Source of the DNA: Euptelea pleiosperma
Lineage: Eukaryota; Streptophyta; Magnoliopsida; Ranunculales; Eupteleaceae
Reading direction: 5' to 3'
Assembly (NCBI GenBank): GCA_035048495.1
Contig: CM068552.1
Location: 14,442,501 to 14,506,500, forward strand
DNA: 64,000 bases
Positions 56,943 through 64,000 of the stretch are shown here, in pieces (the first letter of the stretch is position 1; each line of letters opens with the position of its first letter). Made by a program: the position numbers and the translations under genes. The notes under the pieces are model-generated. The model had not been told where the DNA came from. It made no database searches and worked only from the letters and a program-made list of their open reading frames with translations.

Positions 56943-57045
56943 TCTATACTAAAGCTCGACCTTGCTGAGGTGGCGCTCTCTCCAACTTTTTTCACTTATT
57001 CCAAAAATACCCCTGCACAAACCTTTACTGTTTTAAATTTCTAAA

Positions 57046-57545
57046 AAAATGTCTCTTCCTCTTCATCCCTCTCTTTAATTACCTCATTGTTTCTTAAATT
57101 TCCAAAATCGTCTCTTCTTCTCCATCCCTCTCCTTAATTACCTTATTGTTTCTTAAATTTCCAAATTAAAACGTCTCCTCCTCTCCATCCCTCTCCTTAA
57201 TTACTTCATTGTTTCCTAACTTCAATTTTCAAATTAAAACGTCTCTTCCTTTCAATCAATCTCTTTAATTACCTCATTGTTTCCTAAATTTTCAAAAACG
57301 TCTCTTCCTCTCTATCCATCTCCTTAATGACCTCATTGTTTCTTAACTTCAATTTCTAAATTAAAACGTCTCTTCCTTTCAATCAATCTCTTTAATTACC
57401 TCGTTGTTTCCTAAATTTCTAAAAATGCCTCTTCCTCTCCATCTATCTCCTTAATTACCTCATTGTTTCTTAAATTTCTAAATTAAAACGTCTCTTCCAT
57501 AGCTCTCTCTTTAATTACCTCATTGTTTCCTAATTTCTCTTCATC
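57046..57545. repeat. Minisatellite inside the Helitron
   Basis: About eight imperfect units of ~55-70 bases built from an ACGTCTCTTCCTCTCCATC block, TCCTTAATTACCTCATTG and a TTTC(T/C)TAAATTTC block. Unit length varies, mostly by presence or absence of an AATTAAAA or CTTCAATTT segment. Confidence 0.92.
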
Positions 57546-57603
57546 CAAAATTCTAAATTTCAAAACGTCCTTCTATTCAAAACGTCTTCTATTTTCTTTT
57601 CCA

Positions 57604-57807
57604 ACCAAGGTCTATACCATTTTCGTCTTTCCATATCTTTTATTGTTATAAGAAGCCGAGTCATGGAGTCCAAGTAGAGAAAAGCCAAAGTGATGGAGGC
57701 ATCGTACCAAGGTCTATACCATTTCCGTCTTTTTATATCCTTTACTGCTATAAGAAGCCGAGTCATGGAGTCCAGGCAGAGAAAAGTCAAAGTGATGGAG
57801 GCATTAT
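57604..57807. repeat. Two ~102-bp direct repeats inside the Helitron
   Basis: ACCAAGGTCTATACCATTT starts at 57604 and 57706. Both units include AGAAGCCGAGTCATGGAGTCC and GTGATGGAGGCAT. They create a repeated minus-strand ORF (CLDSMTRLLIAVKDIKRRKW) that is probably not a gene. Confidence 0.92.
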
Positions 57808-58745
57808 AACAGAAAATTCCAATGGGTGATTTGAAGCAATCGCAGACTAAGTTTCTGAAGGCTCTCTTTGAAATCGATCTTCTATTTGATGGTTGATGTT
57901 GGTTTTGTATTAATTTGGCTTTCTTTGTTTTCTATAGGTAGGAGAAGAGTAGTTTGGAGAATATTGAACATGGTCTAGCTAACACTTGAGCAACGATACG
58001 CCAGGCAGTTTGTTCGCTTAATTACACGTCTTGGAAAGAGGAGGCCTTCATCCAGAGTGGATCCATTTATAGAAATGCATGCCCCTTTCACCAGTTAGGA
58101 TTAAGAAAACTGAGCAGTTTTATTGATTTTAGTTTTTAATTTTTCATTAAAGCATTAGTTCTCCAAAAGCCGCTTTTGTATCTCTCTGCTTTTAAGAAAG
58201 TGTTCTCGAGTTACATCTATTTCTTACACCCGGTTGTGGGGCAGAGATCAGTTGGATTGGTCAATCCAATTTCTTTCGTTTATATATACGATAAAAGTCA
58301 GAATATATCCCAAAATTCAAATATGGCTAAAACATAATCATATGAGGTTTTGGGACTATAGGCCATCCATTAGCTGGATGATCAAATGGACATGTATGAT
58401 TGATGTGCATGCGTGATTATATATATCCTAATTCAATTACTCATTAAAATGGATTGTTAATGCCCTAACATTTTATTCGATAATAATAAATATAAAAAAA
58501 TTAACAAATATTATAAATAAAGTAAAATATTTTTAATAAAAATGAGTTTTTTTTTTAAATTTTTTACTTTCCTCCAAAAAATCTCTCTATAATCAACAAT
58601 TGGAATTACACATTATTACATATTATTTTAAAACCTAAAATTTTACAATAAATTTATTTCATAAACCCGAATACCCGTGCATAGCACGGGACAAACACTA
58701 GTTTATATAAAAGGTCGGTCTCATGAGACCATCTTTTATTTTTAC

Positions 58746-58900
58746 CCCTCTCGGTGTTCCTGAGCTCAGCGGTGGATGTCAAGAATCTAACGGTGGCTGT
58801 CAGCGCCAAGCTGGCATCGGTACTCTTTCACTTTTGGGGGCGCTGACAACCACCGTTGGATTCTTGAAATCCATGGCCGAGCGCACGAACACCGAGAGGG
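58746..58900. mobile_element. Small hairpin MITE (62-base arms)
   Basis: CCCTCTCGGTGTTC at 58746 and GAACACCGAGAGGG at 58887-58900 are perfect inverted ends. The arms stay paired with few mismatches through GGATTCTTG/CAAGAATC and AACGGTGG to TGTCAGCGCC / GGCGCTGACA, leaving a loop of about 30 bases. Confidence 0.88.
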
Positions 58901-60840
58901 ATCAGAAAAAAGGGTTCCTCGGAGCCTGAGCCTTATTTGCTCCAGTTTGAAGGGGAGTTGCAAAAACTAAAAGTATTTTTATATAGTAAGGAATAAGGCA
59001 TATACGGATGATGATAACAATGAATGATGTTATCCGGCATCAATTAACAAAAGTGAAATCATTACGCCCATTGCTTACTGGCCCATTTACTCTTCAATTG
59101 GTGGGCCATTTCAGTGGCGTAGCTCAGAAGTCAGATCTGCTTAGACAGACGTTCAAGTGTTCAACCTTATTATTTTCAATTCAAGGCATATAAGATGCTC
59201 CCCCATCCTCCCCGTACATGTAGCCTCTATTTCCTGGATTGGTAGGCCACCCTCTTTGATGGGCTGCAAGGCCATCAGCAAACAACAACAAAAATTGAAG
59301 GGTTCATGAGGGTACGATCGACAGAAAAACCTGAGATACTGATATGGGTACAGGTGTACTGTCACGAAGGTCTACCTAATCAAGGGCCTAGACCGTCGGC
59401 TACACGTAGGGACGATATTTATTTGTAGGGAGCATCATACTCAATGCTCCTCAAGAGCATCATATATTCTCCTCTTACACTTCTAAAACATTTTCAAAGT
59501 GCCACATGGCTACCACATTGGAGGCACAAAGTGGTCGTTAATAGGTCCTCATCAACAACACCTACCAACAAGAAGCAAATAAATAAAATTATATCATGTT
59601 TCTCTAGTGGGGATGGATTGGTGATTTCTAACCATTCGATCCGAGTACCCGAAAAAATGCTTGAATCAGGCTGATTTTTTTATGTAGGCCCACCAACGGT
59701 TGGGCCAAAAGTTGCCAAAGTTTGCTCCTACTCAGTAGGAGCGAAACATTTCTTAATTTTTGGGGATATGTCCACATGATTCCCTGGAAGAGGAGGTAAT
59801 GGAGCTAAAAGTAGTCAAGACAAGACAAACAAGTCGTCCTCTCAGTTTTTTTAAGACGAAAATACCCTTGACCTAAGCAATTGATGATGTTGGAGGTACC
59901 TTGGCAAAGCCCTCCCTGACAACCATAATGGGTTTCAAGGACCAGCGTCTGGTACCCAATTCTCGACAATGGACAAGGAGTCCAAACAAGGGAATTTTCC
60001 TTAATGATTGAAGAATAGGATACCAAGAATAATAAAACCCTAGCTCTCATTACAGACAATACACATACATAATATAGCATCTACCCTCTACCCTGCACTT
60101 GCACCCACTATTTTAATTACTAAAAACCCTTTGAAGTATAGATGATCCAACAGTAAATCCCACACTGAAAGATGGTACAAAAACATTCTCAAATCATCCT
60201 AGCTAGCTAACAAGCTGTTATTGATTATCAACTGGTAGTCTCTGCAATTGAGAATTGCTTGAACAAAGATACGATGACGACGACGGTGCATGTGTCAAAT
60301 GTATATAGCTTTGATTTTCATTTTGATAAGTACTAAAACCAGGAACTCAAGGTAGCAACACAGAGATCAAGTTGAGCTTATGAACTGGGATTAGAGGATG
60401 ACCAGCTGATTCCATGAAGGGAGGAGAAGTTTAGGGTTTGGGAAATGGAATAGAGCCTGCTAGCTAGCTAGCTAGACACAAAATGATCAGATGACCTAGG
60501 TTTGTAGTGTTGGGAGTGATTTGTATCACATGGGTGTGGAAAGTGAAAAGTGAAAAGCATAGGCTTATTGGGTTTGGAGAAGGGTACTTAATAATAATAT
60601 TGAAAAGTTATAACATTATTATATGTTTTGAAACTTTACAAATGTGTGGGTTCATGTAGTATAGAAAAGGAAAAAAGCTGGGAGTGTTGGCAGAGTTTGG
60701 AAAGGAACTAGGAGGCAAAGGATGTGAAGGTTGTGCCATGGTGCTGGTGGGTTTTATGATCATGATGATGCACGCCGGCAGCTTTTCTGACGTCCTCTCT
60801 CTCTTCTCCCTCCACAAACCAATTGGCACGCCTGGTCCAA
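58901..60840. other. Intergenic region upstream of SHR
   Basis: 59590-59715 is a fragment of the family A type (GATTTCTAACCATTCGATCC, AGGCTGATTTTTTTATGTAG). No gene was recognised; the distal SHR promoter probably lies in the last kilobase. Confidence 0.45.
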
Positions 60841-60841
60841 C

Positions 60842-60846
<5 letters not shown>

Positions 60847-60873
<27 letters not shown>
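60847..60873. repeat. (TC)n microsatellite in SHR upstream region
   Basis: A pure TC dinucleotide run about 430 bases upstream of the SHR start. CT tracts are common in plant core promoters and leaders, so a regulatory role is possible but not shown. Confidence 0.9.
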
Positions 60874-60875
<2 letters not shown>

Positions 60876-61112
60876 TACTAACCCTTCTCTGATCTTTTGT
60901 TTTTGATGATAACCCTTCTCTGATCTTGATCCTTACATCTTTTTTCACACTTTTTCAAACACGATTCTATTTCTATAATCCAGTTTCTCCATGCCAGCTT
61001 CTAAGTTTAATAGAAAAACCTACATCAGTCAATTCCCACATAAATTGGAAAATAACTCAAAAGAATAACTAGAAAAGAAAACCCACTCATCCCTTATCGA
61101 TTACACCAAAAG

Positions 61113-61117
<5 letters not shown>

Positions 61118-61148
<31 letters not shown>
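61118..61148 (+). promoter_or_regulatory. (CT)n tract in the probable SHR 5' leader
   Basis: A pure CT run about 150 bases upstream of the start codon, in sequence otherwise rich in A and C that looks like a transcribed leader. The GAGA/CT-element interpretation is inferred. Confidence 0.5.
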
Positions 61149-61150
<2 letters not shown>

Positions 61151-61295
61151 AAAACCCAACTAAGATCCAACCCTCAAGATCCTCCTTTAATCACTCTTCT
61201 TTCTATTTCACCATTAAAAACACAAAAGACCCATACACCTCCTATCCAAAACCAAAAGGCTCATACAAGGTTTATTGAAGTGGGTCTCTAGTTGA

Positions 61296-62726
61296 ATGGA
61301 TACCTTGTTTAGACTACTTAGTCCTCAACCTGACCAGTCCTTCAACTCTAGCAGAACATCTAGCAGCTCTAGATCTTCTAGGCCAAACTACCATAACCAC
61401 CACCAACAAGAAGAAGAATGCTGCAACTTTTTCATGGATGAAGACGACTTCTCTTCTTCTTCTCAACGCTTCTTCCCTTATCAACACCACGTCTCCACCC
61501 CCACCACCACTACTAACACTAGTACTACCACCACTCATGCCTTCGAACTTCCCGAATTCACCTCCTCAAAGTCCGGTAAGTGGGCGTCAGACCTACTTAT
61601 CGAGACAGCACGTGCGATCGCCGATAAGAACAGCACACGTGTCCAACAGCTCATGTGGATGCTCAATGAGTGGAGCTCTCCCTATGGTGACACCGATCAG
61701 AAGCTCGCCTCCTACTTCCTCCAGGCCTTGTTTTGCCGCATCACCGACTCCGGTGACCGCTCCTACCGGTCTTTAACCTCTGCATCAGAGAAGACGTGTT
61801 CGTTCGAGTCGACGAGAAAGATGGTGTTAAAATTCCAAGAAGTGAGTCCTTGGACTACTTTCGGCCACGTGGCTTCCAATGGTGCAATCTTGGAGGCCTT
61901 TGAAGGGGAGAACAAGTTACACATTGTGGACATTAGCAACACCTATTGCACCCAATGGCCTACTTTGCTCGAAGCATTAGCGACACGAACTGACGAAACC
62001 CCACACCTCCGTCTCACCACCGTGGTGGTTAACAAGGCCGGTGCGGGCATAGGGGCGGTGCAAAAGGTGATGAAAGAGATCGGAAATCGAATGGAGAAGT
62101 TCGCTCGGCTTATGGGGGTACCCTTTAAATTCAATGTAGTGCACCACATAGGCGATTTATCAGACTTGAACTTAGATGAATTGGAGATCAAAGACGACGA
62201 AGCGCTCGTTGTAAACTGCGTCGGCACGTTACACTCAGTTGCAACGGTCGATAACCGGCGTAACATTGTATTATCAGCGTTTCAACGCTTGCAGCCGAAG
62301 ATCGTAACCGTCGTTGAGGACGAGGCTGACCTTGACGTCGGTGTTGATGGAGTTGACTTCGTCAACGGTTTTCAAGAGAGCTTGAAGTGGTTCAGGGTGT
62401 ACTTCGAGTCCTTGAACGAGAGTTTCCCGCGCACGAGTAACGAGCGGTTGATGCTCGAGCGCACGGCAGGGCGGGCTCTTGTCGACCTCGTGGCGTGTCC
62501 ACCAGCCGAGTCTATCGAGAGGCGAGAGCCGGCTGCGCGTTGGTCATGTCGTCTACGCGACAGCGGGTTTAGCCCGGTTGCTTACAGCGACGATGTGTCC
62601 GATGACGTGCGCGCGCTTCTACGGCGGTATAGGGAGGGATGGTCAATGACACAAGACTCCGTCCCCGGAATTTTCTTGTCTTGGAAGGACCAGCCGGTCG
62701 TGTGGGCTAGTGCGTGGAAACCTTAG
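61296..62726 (+). CDS. SHR: SHORT-ROOT-type GRAS transcription factor
   Basis: A 476-residue intronless GRAS protein. The N-terminal ~90 residues are disordered, with Ser-rich, His/Gln-rich and Thr-rich runs. The GRAS domain then follows: LHRI from about 93 ([20 protein letters not shown]), a VHIID-type core [15 protein letters not shown] (208-222), LHRII around 255-290, a PFYRE-equivalent region ([19 protein letters not shown], 367-385) and a SAW end (GWSM ... [14 protein letters not shown], to 476). The core wording is the signature of SHR rather than SCR or DELLA. In Arabidopsis, SHR moves from stele to the adjacent layer and, with SCARECROW, specifies endodermis and root stem cells. The ATG gives the family start MDTLFRLLS. 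The 3' half is GC-rich. It looks fully functional. Confidence 0.97.
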   Translation: MDTLFRLLSPQPDQSFNSSRTSSSSRSSRPNYHNHHQQEEECCNFFMDEDDFSSSSQRFFPYQHHVSTPTTTTNTSTTTTHAFELPEFTSSKSGKWASDLLIETARAIADKNSTRVQQLMWMLNEWSSPYGDTDQKLASYFLQALFCRITDSGDRSYRSLTSASEKTCSFESTRKMVLKFQEVSPWTTFGHVASNGAILEAFEGENKLHIVDISNTYCTQWPTLLEALATRTDETPHLRLTTVVVNKAGAGIGAVQKVMKEIGNRMEKFARLMGVPFKFNVVHHIGDLSDLNLDELEIKDDEALVVNCVGTLHSVATVDNRRNIVLSAFQRLQPKIVTVVEDEADLDVGVDGVDFVNGFQESLKWFRVYFESLNESFPRTSNERLMLERTAGRALVDLVACPPAESIERREPAARWSCRLRDSGFSPVAYSDDVSDDVRALLRRYREGWSMTQDSVPGIFLSWKDQPVVWASAWKP

Positions 62727-63259
62727 ACAACGACGTCGACACGCATGGGAGATGAATTCGCACGTGCATGATTGGTCTTGGCACGTGCTTGTATGGAATT
62801 GTTGGTAAGTTGGGATAAGGAAAAGACAGAGAAAGGTTATGGAATGGCTTGAATTGAATACTAGAGAAGAAATACGTTATTGTCATTAGTGGGTCGTGGC
62901 ACGTGCAAAACGTGATTATTACTATTTTCTAAAGTATATTTTATAGGGGTTTTTAAAAAAAAAAAAAAATGGCTAATCGTGTGGATGTCGTTAAATTTGA
63001 AAAAAAAAAAAAAAAAACTTTTTTAAACCTTGGATTGAAGTAGTTATTAGAGATTGTTATTGAAAATATGGATGAAATGATTGGGAGATAATTAAGTTGT
63101 TATTAAGGGGCTGTTTTAGATTATATGAAAATTCGAAATATAGAAGAATTGTATGGAAATTAAAGTAATTAAGTGGTCATTAAGGGCTTGTATTGAAAAT
63201 ATGGATTAATGTATTGATTTGTTTCTTTACTAAATGGAATATCGGTGATCACGTGTGCC
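62727..63259. other. SHR 3' flank
   Basis: Probable 3' UTR followed by AT-rich sequence with A runs near 62957 and 63001. No gene. Confidence 0.5.
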
Positions 63260-63577
63260 GGCCGGAAGCCGATTGCTCATCACCGTCGACTAAGATGATG
63301 CTTTTAACCTATATCATACAAGAAATGCTTGAATTGGCAGGTCCCTTCTTGGATGAAATATCTAGAGCTCTCCAATCTAGATGATGGACAGTCAAGATAA
63401 TGTCGTTTTAAGTTTATCCTTTCCTTTTGTTGGACGTGTATCTAATTCTGTTGCACATACTATTGCCCATCGAGCTAAACTCTTCCCTCACCCACTTTAT
63501 TGGGTTTCTGAGTTCCCAGACTGGCTATCCTTGACCATGTCAATGGCTCAGAAGCGACCTAATGATGTGGGGTAGTT
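63260..63577 (+). pseudogene. RNase H-like (RVT_3) retroelement fragment
   Basis: Reading across two frames gives PEADCSSPSTKMM, LELAGPFLDEISRALQS, then FPFVGRVSNSVAHTIAHRA and YWVSEFPDWLSLTMSM. This is the C-terminal pattern of the plant RNase H-like domain found in LINEs and domesticated RVT_3 proteins (R.SN.VAH..A ... P.WL). A frameshift separates the two parts and nothing precedes them, so it is a remnant. Confidence 0.65.
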
Positions 63578-63734
63578 TTGTTACCTCTTTTTATTTTGGT
63601 TTCTTTGTATGACAGTTTGGCTTACAAAAAAAAGGACTTTTTTTTTTAAGAGGAATGTTAGCTAGCAATGCCTAAAGGTGTTGCATAGATGCAACCCTAC
63701 AAGAGGACAACAAAAAATACATATTTTAATTCAG

Positions 63735-64000
63735 TTTTTTACAAGGCCAGTTTTAAATCGTCTGTTATAATGTTATAATGGCCACTTAACGTTAGTTATG
63801 ATTGTATAACGGCTCACATCAGTCACATCAGAAGTCAAAAACTATTTAGAATAATATTATTTTTTATTAATTTCTCAAAATAACACTGATAACATGCAGT
63901 AAAAAAATTTCCAAAACAATCGTCGTTGTAATGTTAAGCCCAATTTTTGATACTGCGGATTATATTCGAAATAACGTAATGGGGTTGGTGTATCTATTCT
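63735..64000. mobile_element. Decayed family C-like MITE at the right edge
   Basis: AGTTTTAAATCGTCTG, GTTATAATGTTATAATGGCC and, at the edge, AAATAACGTAATGGGG resemble the GTTATAACGG subtype. Too diverged to set ends. Confidence 0.45.

Larger units (their letters stand above)
56943..58701 (+). mobile_element. Non-autonomous Helitron, complete termini
   Basis: The 5' end TCTATACTAAAGCTCG follows an A. The 3' end has hairpin CCCGTGC-ATA-GCACGGG (58674-58690), then 7 bases, then CTAG (58698-58701) followed by T. This is the expected A|TC...CTAG|T insertion pattern without target duplication. The 1759-bp element encodes no Rep/helicase. It contains a minisatellite (57046-57545), a ~102-bp direct repeat (57604-57807) and unidentified AT-rich sequence. 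Confidence 0.92.

Noticed and set aside
57046..57545. CRISPR-like regular direct repeats
   Set aside because: Units are contiguous and imperfect without unique spacers, inside a plant Helitron.
57560..57790. Minus-strand ORF with a repeated CLDSMTRLL segment
   Set aside because: It is produced by the ~102-bp DNA repeat in a Helitron. There is no codon-level conservation beyond the DNA repeat.
60347..60415. 22-residue minus-strand ORF (MESAGHPLIPVHKLN...) upstream of SHR as a small peptide gene
   Set aside because: Too short, with no homologue recognised and no supporting signals.
61438..62266. ORFs in other frames over SHR
   Set aside because: Shadows of the GRAS coding sequence caused by its GC-rich codons.

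Overview
This window is nuclear DNA from a flowering plant. The evidence is a SHORT-ROOT-type GRAS gene, two germin-like protein genes, a plant-type Cockayne syndrome A (CSA/ERCC8) gene with GT-AG introns, a P-class PPR sequence, a tRNA-Gly(TCC), and a dense layer of Copia, LINE, Helitron, TRIM and MITE sequence. The style of the repeats suggests a large-genome woody angiosperm, possibly a magnoliid, but that is a weak inference. No bacterial, organellar or CRISPR-like features were seen.

Layout. 1-15430: a CSA (DNA-repair WD40) gene on the minus strand. Seven exons resolve cleanly and the 3' end runs off the left edge. Intron 1 is 9.16 kb and holds a decayed antisense Ty1/Copia element (about 6879-12270) and a 5'-truncated LINE with a perfect 14-bp target duplication (13403-14369). 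Intron 7 holds another decayed LINE (480-2062). 15.4-17.9 kb: CSA upstream region, a MITE nested inside another MITE, and a Copia gag remnant. 17908-29266: a tandem duplication of a ~5.68 kb unit. Each copy carries one intact intronless germin-like gene on the minus strand, and each copy has private transposon insertions whose empty sites survive in the other copy. 29-37 kb: MITEs, LINE fragments, an unrecognised decayed coding stretch, a long LINE (34153-36790) and a 27-base poly-C run. 37.0-38.9 kb: a broken PPR gene. 38914-38985: tRNA-Gly. 39-51.5 kb: almost pure repeat, with several palindromic MITE families, a MITE-derived tandem array and an LTR-like segment. 51.7 kb: a broken first exon of a CYP65/PUB49-type cyclophilin-U-box gene. 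53.3-58.9 kb: a GGCCC-rich repeat, a diverged ~0.45 kb tandem duplication, a TRIM, a complete non-autonomous Helitron with an internal minisatellite, and a near-perfect hairpin MITE. 61296-62726: intact single-exon SHORT-ROOT gene. 63.2-64 kb: an RNase H-like remnant and a MITE edge.

The intact genes (CSA, two germin-like proteins, SHR, tRNA-Gly) are functionally unrelated neighbours. The most informative material is the transposon archaeology. MITE family C (CAAGGTTTAAA-type ends, 8-bp target duplications, AACGG-rich body) and family A (palindromic) are each found inserted inside the other. Family B shows 7-bp target duplications at two loci. The germin-like duplication provides before/after sites for several insertions. 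I found no unknown multi-gene biological system. The strongest candidates for undescribed biology are these MITE families and the germin-like duplication.
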